From positions 1 through 56,212 of the forward strand of contig JAIYDD010000116.1 of NCBI GenBank assembly GCA_027487675.1: a stretch of 56,212 nt of DNA, in the 5' to 3' direction. The notes beneath the pieces were generated by a model, which worked only from the letters and a program-made list of their open reading frames with translations, was not told the DNA's origin and ran no database searches. Origin of the DNA: Acetobacteraceae bacterium (GTDB taxonomy: Bacteria; Pseudomonadota; Alphaproteobacteria; Acetobacterales; Acetobacteraceae). The position numbers were made by a program, and so were the translations under genes. Positions 1 through 7,689 of the stretch are shown here, in pieces. The first letter of the stretch is position 1. The number at the start of each line of letters is the position of its first letter.

Positions 1-444
1 GCCTTCATCGGCCCGCGCCCGCCCGCCTGCTTCCTGGCCGGCACCGCGCCCGTCGCGCGGCTGTTCCCCGACACGCGGCGGGAGGAGGAGGCGTATCTGC
101 GCGCCACCGGCTTCTTCCCGATCATGCATGCCATCGCCATCCGCCGCGACGTCGCCGCCGCGCATCCGGCGCTGCCCGCCGCGCTGTTCCGCGCCTTCCT
201 GGCCGCGAAGCAGGAGGCGCTGGCGGAGCTTGCGATGGTCAACGTGCTGCGCGTCTCCCTGCCCTGGATCGCCGCGGAAGCCGCGGCGCAGACCGCGCTG
301 ATGGGCGGCGATCCCTGGCCCTACGGCTTCGCGCGGAACCGCGCGGAGCTGGCGGCCATGTGCCGCTTCGCGCAGGCGGACGGGCTGGTGTCGCGGGCGC
401 TGGCGCCGGAGGAACTGTTCCATCCCGCGGTGCTGGACGCCTGA
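1..444 (+). CDS. ABC-type substrate-binding / 4,5-dihydroxyphthalate decarboxylase-like protein, C-terminal part
   Basis: The gene enters from the left edge, so only its last 147 codons are visible, in frame 1 from base 1 to a TGA. The visible part resembles the C-terminal half of the NMT1-like/4,5-dihydroxyphthalate decarboxylase family, which shares the periplasmic binding protein fold: FFPIMH followed by IRRDV, a later WPYGF, and PEELFHP just before the end. Family members either decarboxylate phthalate-type acids or act as solute receptors, and the visible part cannot separate these. The next gene begins after a promoter-like gap, so this gene probably closes an upstream operon. Confidence 0.7.
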   Translation, partial: AFIGPRPPACFLAGTAPVARLFPDTRREEEAYLRATGFFPIMHAIAIRRDVAAAHPALPAALFRAFLAAKQEALAELAMVNVLRVSLPWIAAEAAAQTALMGGDPWPYGFARNRAELAAMCRFAQADGLVSRALAPEELFHPAVLDA

Positions 445-452
445 ACCACGCC

Positions 453-482
453 TTGACAGGCCGCGGAGGCGACCTGTTTTAT
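453..482 (+). promoter_or_regulatory. Candidate sigma70-type promoter
   Basis: A perfect TTGACA hexamer at 453-458 is followed after 18 bases by TTTTAT at 477-482, an AT-rich island in an otherwise very GC-rich strand. It lies in the gap between the first gene and the alpha/beta hydrolase, so it could drive the plus-strand run that follows. No transcript evidence is available. Confidence 0.5.
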
Positions 483-535
483 CGTTAAAGTGCGCGACAG
501 CCCCGGGAATGGCGGCACCGCACGGGGGAAAGTCC

Positions 536-598
536 ATGCCTCGCCGCAGCCTGCCTGCGTATGCCCTGTCGCGTGCCGACCGGTCGACCGTGCGATGA
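536..598 (+). CDS. Possible 20-codon leader peptide
   Basis: A short reading frame starts at ATG 536 after a good ribosome-binding site (GGGGGAAA, about 5 bases upstream) and stops at TGA 596-598. That stop overlaps the ATG of the alpha/beta hydrolase (595-597) in an ATGA. The encoded peptide is arginine-rich (MPRRSLPAYALSRADRSTVR). The hydrolase itself has no clear ribosome-binding site, so translational coupling through this short frame would explain its expression. It could equally be chance in GC-rich DNA. Confidence 0.3.
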   Translation: MPRRSLPAYALSRADRSTVR

Positions 599-1521
599 GC
601 GCGGCGGTGACGGGGATCGAGCATTGGACGCAGCGCGGCGAGGTGCGGCTGTTCCTGTGGGAGAAGTTCGTGGCCACGCCGGAGGCGGCGCGCGGCACGA
701 TCCTGTTCGTCCACGGATCGTCGATGGCGTCGCAGCCGACCTTCGACCTGCAGGTGCCGGGCCGGCCGGAGTTGTCGGTGATGGATGAGTTTGCGCGCGA
801 GGGCTATGATTGCTGGTGCCTGGACAACGAAGGCTATGGCCGGTCGTCCAAGCATCGCGACATCCCCTGCGACATCTCGAACGGCGCGGACGACATCCTG
901 GCGGCGGCGGACCACATCGCCGCGGCGCGCGGCGCGGGGCCGCTGCTGGTCTATGGCATCTCCTCCGGCGCGCTGAAGGCCGCGCTGTTCGCGCAGCGCA
1001 ATCCCGGGCGCGTGAAGCGCCTGGCGCTGGACGCCTTCGTCTGGACCGGCGCCGGCAGCCCGACGCTGGAAGAACGCCGCCGCAAGCTGCCCGCCTACAT
1101 GGCCGCCGGAAACCGCCGGCCGATCGACCGCGCCTTCGTCCATTCCATCTTCACCCGCGACCATCCGGGCACGGCGGAGGACGCGGTCGTGGACGCCTTC
1201 GCGGATGCCATCCTGGCGCTGGACGACAGCGTGCCGATCGGCACCTACATCGACATGTGCCTGCACCTGCCGCTGGTCGATCCCGCGCGCATCGCCTGCC
1301 CGACCATCGTGATGCGCGGCGAATACGACGGCATCGCGGGCATGGACGACCTGCTCGACTTCTTCCGCCGCCTGCCGAACCCGGACAAGCAGTTCGCGGT
1401 GATGCCGGGCATCGCCCATGCGAGCTTCCAGCAGAAGAACCACGCGCTGGTGCGCCACATCCTGGCCGGCTTCTTCGCGCAGCCCGACCCGATCTACCGG
1501 GGGCCGCCTGCATCGCACTGA
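595..1521 (+). CDS. Alpha/beta hydrolase
   Basis: This 308-residue protein has the alpha/beta hydrolase order: oxyanion-hole FVHGSS near residue 38, nucleophile elbow GISSG with the catalytic Ser near 122, the acid in RGEYDG, and the catalytic His in GIAHAS near the C-terminus. It lacks a signal peptide and should be cytoplasmic. ATG 595 is chosen because family similarity begins there. A GTG in frame at 490 would add 35 low-complexity residues. The substrate is unknown. Its place ahead of a tricarboxylate-type transporter suggests it hydrolyses an imported ester or lactone, which is inference. Confidence 0.75.
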   Translation: MSAAVTGIEHWTQRGEVRLFLWEKFVATPEAARGTILFVHGSSMASQPTFDLQVPGRPELSVMDEFAREGYDCWCLDNEGYGRSSKHRDIPCDISNGADDILAAADHIAAARGAGPLLVYGISSGALKAALFAQRNPGRVKRLALDAFVWTGAGSPTLEERRRKLPAYMAAGNRRPIDRAFVHSIFTRDHPGTAEDAVVDAFADAILALDDSVPIGTYIDMCLHLPLVDPARIACPTIVMRGEYDGIAGMDDLLDFFRRLPNPDKQFAVMPGIAHASFQQKNHALVRHILAGFFAQPDPIYRGPPASH

Positions 1522-1552
1522 CACCGCGCACGAACGACGGGGGAGAACGGGA

Positions 1553-2557
1553 ATGATGTCCGGGAAAGACAGGATCGGCCGCCGCGCCGCGCTCGGCCTG
1601 TTCGGCGCCGCGGCCGTGGCGGGCGGCGCCGTGGCGCAATCGGGCTTCCCCGCGCGCAACTTCCGCGTGGTGATCCCGACCGGCCAGGGCGGCGGCGCGG
1701 ACCGCTTGGCGCGCAGCTTCGACGATGGCTGGTCGAAGCTGCTGAACGGGCGGCAGTTCGAATACGAATTCTTCCCCGGCGCCTCCGGCCAGGTGGGCTA
1801 CGAGCTGTTCGTGCAGCGGCGCGACGCGGATGCGCACAACCTGCTCTTCGGCAACATGGGGCCGGAGATGATCATGTACGCCCTGCAGCGCCCGCGCTTC
1901 CGCTTCCCCGAGGACATCACCTATTTCTGCCGCATCGACGTGGACGACAGCTGCGTCTTCGTCCGCGCCGACAGCCCCTTCCGCCGGATCGAGGACGTGG
2001 TGGCGGAAGCGAAGCGCCGCACGCTGAACGTCGCCACCAGCCGCATCCCGCACCCGGCCTCCATCGGCATCCTGGCACTCGGCGATGCGACGCAGGCGCG
2101 CTTCAACCTGGTGCCCTATGGCGGCGGCAACCCGACGCTGGTCGCGGTGCTGAACCGCGAAGCCGATATCGGCGTGCTGCCCATCGCGCTGGCCGTGCAG
2201 CAGGGCGAGCGGATGCGCACGCTCGGCGTGTTCAACAGGGAGAACATCCTGGCGGCGAAGACGGACAACGCGCCGTCCATCAACGCGGTGTTCGGCACCA
2301 GCATCCCGGATCTCTATTCCTCGCGCGCCTGGGCCATCCACACCCGCGCGATCGACCGCTACCCGGACCGTTACCGCGTGCTGGAGCAGACCGCGCCGCG
2401 CGTCTTCGACGACGCCGCCTTCCGCGACGCCTACGAGAAGGCCGGCCTGCCGATCGAGACGATCAAGTACGGCGACCGCGCCGCCTGCACCGAATACGCG
2501 CTTGGCATGATCGAGCTGGCGAACCGCTACCGCGCCCAGCTCTCGGCGGCGCGCTGA
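1553..2557 (+). CDS. Tripartite tricarboxylate transporter receptor (Bug/TctC family)
   Basis: This periplasmic solute receptor delivers carboxylate-type ligands to the TctA/TctB membrane pair encoded directly downstream. A twin-arginine-containing N-terminus (GRRAALGLFG) leads into an Ala-rich signal segment ending at AVAQ. The family's first ligand loop appears as VIPTGQGGGADRLAR. ATG 1553 follows GGGGGAG with good spacing; ATG 1556 is an alternative. The product is 334 residues, the usual Bug length. Its loop differs from the common PFAPGGxxD form, so the ligand may be atypical. The next gene starts two bases after its stop. Confidence 0.85.
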   Translation: MMSGKDRIGRRAALGLFGAAAVAGGAVAQSGFPARNFRVVIPTGQGGGADRLARSFDDGWSKLLNGRQFEYEFFPGASGQVGYELFVQRRDADAHNLLFGNMGPEMIMYALQRPRFRFPEDITYFCRIDVDDSCVFVRADSPFRRIEDVVAEAKRRTLNVATSRIPHPASIGILALGDATQARFNLVPYGGGNPTLVAVLNREADIGVLPIALAVQQGERMRTLGVFNRENILAAKTDNAPSINAVFGTSIPDLYSSRAWAIHTRAIDRYPDRYRVLEQTAPRVFDDAAFRDAYEKAGLPIETIKYGDRAACTEYALGMIELANRYRAQLSAAR

Positions 2558-2558
2558 G

Positions 2559-3059
2559 ATGGATCGCCGCGCCCCGGAAGGCCAGGCGCTAATCATCCCC
2601 GCGCTCGCGGTGGGCTTCACGCTCTACTACTTCTGGACCGTGCAGGAGCTGGCGTGGGAGGCGAAGGCGAACGGCATCGTCATCGGCGCCATCCTGCTGG
2701 TGCTGGTCACGATCCTGCTGGCCCGCATCGCCTGGCGCGTCGCGAAGGGCCAGGCGAGCCTGCGCGTGACGCTGGGCGGCGATCCGGCGACCGACCGGCT
2801 GCGCATCTGGCTGCTGGCCATCGTCGGCGCCTTCATCCTGGCGCTGCCGCTGCTCGGCACCACCATCGCGCTGGCGCTCATGCTCTTCGCGGGGATGTGG
2901 CTGCTGGGCGCGCGGCACTGGCCGACGCTGCTCGGCGTGTCGCTGGTGACGCCGGTGCTGGTCTGGGCGACGCTCATCGTCGGCATCGGCACGCGCTTCC
3001 CGCTCGGGCCGTTCGAGCACGCGATGGCCGCGCTGCTCGGCCTGCCGGGGGCGGATTGA
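2559..3059 (+). CDS. tctB: Tripartite tricarboxylate transporter small membrane subunit (TctB)
   Basis: A 166-residue membrane protein with four predicted transmembrane segments, roughly residues 8-24, 36-52, 80-110 (split by a short turn) and 125-145. It has the usual size and position of TctB, between tctC and tctA. TctB is the poorly conserved small subunit of the secondary TTT transporter in the inner membrane. It starts one base after the receptor stop codon and ends one base before the tctA start, so co-translation is likely. Confidence 0.8.
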   Translation: MDRRAPEGQALIIPALAVGFTLYYFWTVQELAWEAKANGIVIGAILLVLVTILLARIAWRVAKGQASLRVTLGGDPATDRLRIWLLAIVGAFILALPLLGTTIALALMLFAGMWLLGARHWPTLLGVSLVTPVLVWATLIVGIGTRFPLGPFEHAMAALLGLPGAD

Positions 3060-3060
3060 G

Positions 3061-4563
3061 GTGGAGCTGGACTTCGCCGCCTGGGCCGATCTGTTCGCGC
3101 GGTCCTTCTCGCTGTGGTGGGCGATCCTGCCGGGGATCGCGCTCGGGCTCGCGGTCGGCGTGCTGCCGGGATTCTCGCCGCAGAACACGCTGATCATCCT
3201 TCTGCCGGTGACGCTGGCGATGGACACCGAAGCGGCGCTCGCCTTCATGATCTCGCTCTACTGCGCCAACCACCTCTCGGGCGGCATCCCGGCCATCCTG
3301 GTGAACATCCCGGGCAGCGGTGGTGCCGCGGCCACCTGCATCGACGGCTACCAGATGACCAAGAAGGGCCAGGCGCAGCAGGCGCTGGTGCTGTCCTTCG
3401 TGGCGTCGGTGGCGGGCGGGCTGATCACCTCGGTCGCGGTGCTGGCGCTGCTGCCCTTCCTGTCGCAGCTCGGCCTGGTGCTGCGCTCGGTCGAGATGGT
3501 GGTGATCATCCTGTTCGGCCTGACACTGATCGCGGTGCTGGCGGCGAAGGACATGCTGAAGGGGCTGATCGGCGGCATGTTCGGGCTGATGCTCGGCGCC
3601 GTCGGCACGGATGCCGTGTATTCCACGCCGCGCGCCACCTTCGGCTTCCTGGAACTCTATGACGGCATGCCGCTGGTGCCCGTGCTGATCGGCCTGTTCG
3701 CCGTCAGCGAGGCGCTGGTGATGCTGGAGGAACGCTTCAGCGGCAAGCCCGCCGCGCAGTCCCGCGCGGCGCAATGGGCCGACACGCTGGACGGTCTGCG
3801 CATGTGCGTCGTCCATTGGTGGCAGATCACCTGGACGGCCTTCCTCGGCCTGCTGGTCGGCGTGATCCCCGGTGCCGGCGCCTACATCGCGTCCTTCGTC
3901 GCCTACCAGCAGTCGCGCCTGTTCTCGAAGACGCCGGAGCTGTACGGCACCGGCCATCCGCCCGGCGTCATCGCGCCCGAATCCGCGAACAACGGCGTGA
4001 CGTCGGGCACGCTGGTGCCGACCATGGCGATCGGCATCCCGGGCGGGTCGACCGCGGCGGTGATGATGATCGTGCTGCAATACCAGGGCATCACGGTCGG
4101 GCCGCGGCTGTTCCAGGACAGTCCGAACATCGCCTACGGCGTCTTCGTGATGATGACGGTCGCCTATCTGCTGATGATCCCGATGATCCTGCCGCTGGCG
4201 CGCTACGCCTCCCGCGTCGTCACAGTCCCTGTCCACATCATCGTCCCGCTGATCCTGGGGCTGACCGTGGTCGGCGCCTTCGCGGACCGCGAATACGTCT
4301 TCGACATGGTGCTGGCGCTGGTCTTCGGCATCATTGGCTATGTGGCGGTGAAGTCGGGCTATCACGTCACCTCGATCCTGATCGGCGTGCTGCTCGGCCC
4401 GATCTTCGAACGCTACCTGCTGCGCGCGCTGCGCATCGGCCAGGGGGATGTCATGGTCCTGTTCTCCTCGCCCATCGCCAATGTGCTGTGGGCGATGCTG
4501 GTGGTCTCCATCGCGCTGCCACTGTGGCGCGAACGCCGCCTGGCGCGGAGGGCGGCGGCATGA
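3061..4563 (+). CDS. tctA: Tripartite tricarboxylate transporter large membrane subunit (TctA)
   Basis: A 500-residue polytopic membrane protein with the TctA family hallmarks: an early GVLPGFSPQNTL, then FMISLYCANHLSGGIPAILVNIPGS-type repeats, and in the second half GVIPGAGA with the matching PESANNGVTSGTLVPT and IPGGSTAA motifs. These two halves form the family's inverted ion/solute-binding repeats. GTG is the start codon. It shares ATGA with the next gene. Together with the preceding receptor and TctB it makes a complete secondary uptake system for a di- or tricarboxylate. Confidence 0.93.
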   Translation: MELDFAAWADLFARSFSLWWAILPGIALGLAVGVLPGFSPQNTLIILLPVTLAMDTEAALAFMISLYCANHLSGGIPAILVNIPGSGGAAATCIDGYQMTKKGQAQQALVLSFVASVAGGLITSVAVLALLPFLSQLGLVLRSVEMVVIILFGLTLIAVLAAKDMLKGLIGGMFGLMLGAVGTDAVYSTPRATFGFLELYDGMPLVPVLIGLFAVSEALVMLEERFSGKPAAQSRAAQWADTLDGLRMCVVHWWQITWTAFLGLLVGVIPGAGAYIASFVAYQQSRLFSKTPELYGTGHPPGVIAPESANNGVTSGTLVPTMAIGIPGGSTAAVMMIVLQYQGITVGPRLFQDSPNIAYGVFVMMTVAYLLMIPMILPLARYASRVVTVPVHIIVPLILGLTVVGAFADREYVFDMVLALVFGIIGYVAVKSGYHVTSILIGVLLGPIFERYLLRALRIGQGDVMVLFSSPIANVLWAMLVVSIALPLWRERRLARRAAA

Positions 4564-5231
4564 GCGGCGTCTTCCTCTGCGCCGGCGCCGTGAAGAGCGC
4601 GGCGGAGCACCTGCTCCACACGCTGCCGGGCGCGCCGCCCGAGATCCGCTACGGCACCGCCGGCGCGCTGCGCGACCGTGCGCTGGCGGGCGAAGCGGCC
4701 GATGTGATCGTCACCTCCGACGAGGCGCTGGCGAAGCTGGCCATCGCGCCGGGCAGCCGCGTGCCGATGGGCGCCGCCGTCACCGGCCTTGCGGTGCGCG
4801 ACGGCGCGCCACGCCGCCCCATCGCCACCGAAGCCGCGCTGCGTGAAGCCTTGCTGGCCGCGCAAAACATCGCATGGGCCGATCCCGCGCGCGGCGCCAC
4901 CGGCGGCCGGCATTTCGAGAAGGTGATCCGCGCGCTGGGCATCGAGGCGGAGATGCGCGCCAAGGCGCTGATCGTCCCCTTCGGCGTGGAGGCCGTGGCC
5001 GCCTGCGGCCGCGGCGAGGTGGAGCTGGCCGTCAGCCAGGCGACCGAGATCATCGGCCAGCCCGGGGTCGCGCTGCTCGGTGCCTTCCCGCCGCCGCATG
5101 CGCTGTCCACCACCTATGCCGGTGCGGCGCTGCGCGAGACGGCGGATGCGCGGCGGATCCTGGATTGGCTGCGCAGCCCCGCCATGCGCGCCGAACTGCG
5201 GCGCATCGGCTTCGAGGAGACGACCCCATGA
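4560..5231 (+). CDS. ModA-like substrate-binding protein without signal peptide
   Basis: A 223-residue protein with the type II periplasmic binding fold of the molybdate-binding ModA family: an N-terminal LCAGAVKSAAEHLL strand-helix, DVIVTSDEAL, and a C-terminal ARRILDWLRSPAMRAELRRIGF end typical of ModA. Unlike transport ModA proteins it starts directly with the fold and shows no signal peptide or lipobox, so it is probably cytoplasmic. It overlaps tctA and the following aldo/keto reductase by ATGA. A role as a cytosolic ligand sensor or degenerate enzyme is speculation. A molybdoenzyme is encoded 2 kb downstream. Confidence 0.6.
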   Translation: MSGVFLCAGAVKSAAEHLLHTLPGAPPEIRYGTAGALRDRALAGEAADVIVTSDEALAKLAIAPGSRVPMGAAVTGLAVRDGAPRRPIATEAALREALLAAQNIAWADPARGATGGRHFEKVIRALGIEAEMRAKALIVPFGVEAVAACGRGEVELAVSQATEIIGQPGVALLGAFPPPHALSTTYAGAALRETADARRILDWLRSPAMRAELRRIGFEETTP

Positions 5232-6211
5232 CCACCGCGATCCCGCGCCGCGCCATCGGCGGCGTCGCCGTCTCCGCCATCGGTCTCGGCTGCATGTCCT
5301 TCTCGGGCGTGTATGGGGAGGCCGACGACGCGCAGTCGGAGGCGCTGATCCGCCACGCGCTCGACCTCGGCGTGAACCACCTCGACAGCTCCGACATGTA
5401 TGGCTGGGGACACAATGAGGAGGTGGTCGGCCGCGCCATCAGCGGCCGGCGCGGCGAGGTGTTCCTGGCCACCAAGTTCGGCCAGGTGCGCCGCGAAGGC
5501 GGCGCGAACGGGGTGGATGGCAGCCCCGCGCATGTCGCGAAGGCCTGCGAGGACAGCCTGAAGCGCCTCGGCGTCGAGGTGATCGACCTCTACTACCAGC
5601 ACCGCGTCGATCCCGCCGTGCCGGTGGAGGAGACGGTGGGCGCCATGGCGCGGCTGGTGGAGCAGGGCAAGGTGCGCCTGCTCGGCCTGTCGGAAGCCGC
5701 GCCCGAGCGCATCCGCCGCGCGCACGCCACCCACCCGATCGCCGCGGTGCAGACCGAATACTCCCTGCTGTACCGCGAGGCGGCGGAGGCGACGCGCGCC
5801 GTGACGCGCGAGCTCGGCATCGCCTTCGTCGCCTATGCGCCGCTCGGCCGTGGCTTCCTGACCGGCACGATCACAACGCTCGACCAGGTGGATGGACGGC
5901 GCGCGCAGCATCCACGCTTCCAGCCGCAGAACTTCGACCAGAACCGGCTGCTGGCGATGCGCGTCGAGGATTTCGCGCGTGAGAAGGGCTGCACGCCGGC
6001 GCAGCTCTGCCTGGCCTGGCTGCTGGCGCAGGGGCAGGACGTGCTGCCCATCGCCGGCACGCGCAGCGCCGCGAGGCTCGAGGAGAACATCGCCGCCGCG
6101 CATGTGGCGCTGACCGAGGAGGAGGTGGCCCGCATCTCCGCCACCATCCCGCCCGGCGCGGCGGCCGGCACGCGCTATCCGCCCGGCGGCATGAAGGGCG
6201 TCTTCATCTGA
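5228..6211 (+). CDS. Aldo/keto reductase
   Basis: A 327-residue NAD(P)H-dependent oxidoreductase with the aldo/keto reductase tetrad in place: Asp53 (NHLDSSDMYG), Tyr58, Lys83 (ATKFG) and His125 (LYYQHRVD). The C-terminal LPIAGTRSAARLEENI is the cofactor-binding segment of this family. It most resembles the YajO/AKR13-type cytoplasmic reductases that reduce small aldehydes or ketones. It overlaps the ModA-like gene by ATGA. Within this operon it could reduce a carbonyl intermediate of the imported substrate. Confidence 0.88.
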   Translation: MTTAIPRRAIGGVAVSAIGLGCMSFSGVYGEADDAQSEALIRHALDLGVNHLDSSDMYGWGHNEEVVGRAISGRRGEVFLATKFGQVRREGGANGVDGSPAHVAKACEDSLKRLGVEVIDLYYQHRVDPAVPVEETVGAMARLVEQGKVRLLGLSEAAPERIRRAHATHPIAAVQTEYSLLYREAAEATRAVTRELGIAFVAYAPLGRGFLTGTITTLDQVDGRRAQHPRFQPQNFDQNRLLAMRVEDFAREKGCTPAQLCLAWLLAQGQDVLPIAGTRSAARLEENIAAAHVALTEEEVARISATIPPGAAAGTRYPPGGMKGVFI

Positions 6212-6234
6212 CGAACGACAAGGGGAGGACAGGC

Positions 6235-7203
6235 ATGATCACGCGCCGCACCACGCTCGCCGGCATCGCTGCCGCGGGCGCCCTGCCGGGCCTGGCCCGG
6301 GCGCAGGAGGCATGGCCCACGCGGCCCGTGCGCATCATCATCCCCTTCGCCGCCAGCGGCGGCGCGGACACCTTCACGCGCATGATGACGGAGCCGCTGT
6401 CGCAGGCGCTCGGCCAGCCCTTCATCGTGGAGAACCGCCCGGGCGGCGGCGGCGTGATCGGCACGGATGCCGCGGCGAAGTCCACGCCGGACGGCCACAC
6501 GCTGCTGATGCTGACGGTGACGCTGACGGCGAACGAGACGCTGATGCCGAACCGCCCCTACGTCCTGCTGCGCGACTTCGTGCCGATCGCCAACCTGAAC
6601 CGCACGCTGCAGGTGCTGGTGGTCAACCCCAGCCTGCCGGTCAACAACGTGGCGGAGCTGGTCGCGCTGGCGAAGTCCCGGCCGGGCGAGCTGGACTACG
6701 CCACCTCGGGCCCCGGCACGCCCTATCACATCGCCTTCGAGCTGTTCCGCCACCTTGCGGGCATCCAGGTGCAGCCCATTCCGTTCCGCCTCTCGGGCGA
6801 TGCGCGCAACGCCGTCATCGCGGGCACGGTGCCGATGATGTTCGACGGCATCGCGACGATGCTACCGCTGATCCGCGCCGGCCGCGTGCGCGCGCTGGCC
6901 ACGACGGGGACGGAGCGTTCGCCCCTGATGCCCGAATTGCCGACGGTGGCGGAGACGCTGCCCGGCTACCAGCAGATCGGCTTCAACGGACTGCTGGCGC
7001 CGACCGGCACGCCGCGGCATGTGGTGGAGCGGCTGAACGCCGCGGTGAACCGCATCCTGGCCGGCGACCAGCTGCGCGAGCAGTTCGGGCGGCTGGGCGC
7101 GGAACCCGCGCCGATGACGCCGGAGCAGTTCCACACGCTGCTGCGCGAGGATATCGAGCGGCGTCGCGAATGGATCCGCATCGCCGGCATCCGGCCCGAA
7201 TAG
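6235..7203 (+). CDS. Bug/TctC-family periplasmic receptor
   Basis: A 322-residue periplasmic binding protein. The signal peptide (RRTTLAGIAAAGALPGLARAQ) precedes the mature start at WPTRPVRIIIPFAASGGADTF, the Bug-family first ligand loop. Other family marks are QPFIVENRPGGGG and TPDGHTLL. ATG 6235 follows GGGGAGG. It has no dedicated TctA/TctB, so it may use the transporter encoded upstream or act as a sensor, as many orphan Bug proteins do. It is the second such receptor within 5 kb. Confidence 0.9.
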   Translation: MITRRTTLAGIAAAGALPGLARAQEAWPTRPVRIIIPFAASGGADTFTRMMTEPLSQALGQPFIVENRPGGGGVIGTDAAAKSTPDGHTLLMLTVTLTANETLMPNRPYVLLRDFVPIANLNRTLQVLVVNPSLPVNNVAELVALAKSRPGELDYATSGPGTPYHIAFELFRHLAGIQVQPIPFRLSGDARNAVIAGTVPMMFDGIATMLPLIRAGRVRALATTGTERSPLMPELPTVAETLPGYQQIGFNGLLAPTGTPRHVVERLNAAVNRILAGDQLREQFGRLGAEPAPMTPEQFHTLLREDIERRREWIRIAGIRPE

Positions 7204-7218
7204 TCGAGGGGATAACGC

Positions 7219-7689
7219 GTGGTTTCCTTCACCCTGAACGGCGCGCCCGTCGCGCTGGATCTACCCGAGGGCATGCCGCTGCTGGCGGCGCTGCGTGAAG
7301 GCGCGGGGCTGTCGGGCCCGCGCTTCGGCTGCGGCGCGGAGACCTGCGGGGCGTGCCATGTGCTGGTCGATGGCCGCTCCACGCCCTCCTGCGCCATGCC
7401 GCTCGGCGCGGTGGCGGGGCGCGACGTGACCACGGTGGAGGGGCTGGGCAGCGAGGCCGCGCCGCATCCGTTGCAGGCGGCGTTCCTCGCGGAACAGGCG
7501 GGGCAGTGCGGCTACTGCCTGTCGGGCATCCTGGTGAGCGCCGCGGCGCTGCTGGCCGCGAACCCGCGGCCTGACGAGGCTGCGGTGAAGCAGGCGCTCG
7601 ATCCGCATCTCTGCCGCTGCGGCAGCCACAATCGCATCGTCCGCGCGGTGCTGCGCGCCGCAAGCCAGATGGCGGGAGAGCACGCATGA
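7219..7689 (+). CDS. (2Fe-2S) subunit of a molybdenum hydroxylase
   Basis: A 156-residue iron-sulfur subunit of the xanthine oxidase family. The plant-type ferredoxin domain carries Cys38, Cys43, Cys46 and Cys58 (FGCGAETCGACHV...C). The helical domain carries the second cluster motif, CGYC and later CRCG. It passes electrons from the molybdopterin subunit encoded directly downstream, whose ATG overlaps its stop codon. The start is GTG 7219. No FAD subunit or cytochrome subunit is nearby, so the enzyme is of the two-subunit IorAB/NicAB kind and the final acceptor is unknown. Confidence 0.92.
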   Translation: MVSFTLNGAPVALDLPEGMPLLAALREGAGLSGPRFGCGAETCGACHVLVDGRSTPSCAMPLGAVAGRDVTTVEGLGSEAAPHPLQAAFLAEQAGQCGYCLSGILVSAAALLAANPRPDEAAVKQALDPHLCRCGSHNRIVRAVLRAASQMAGEHA

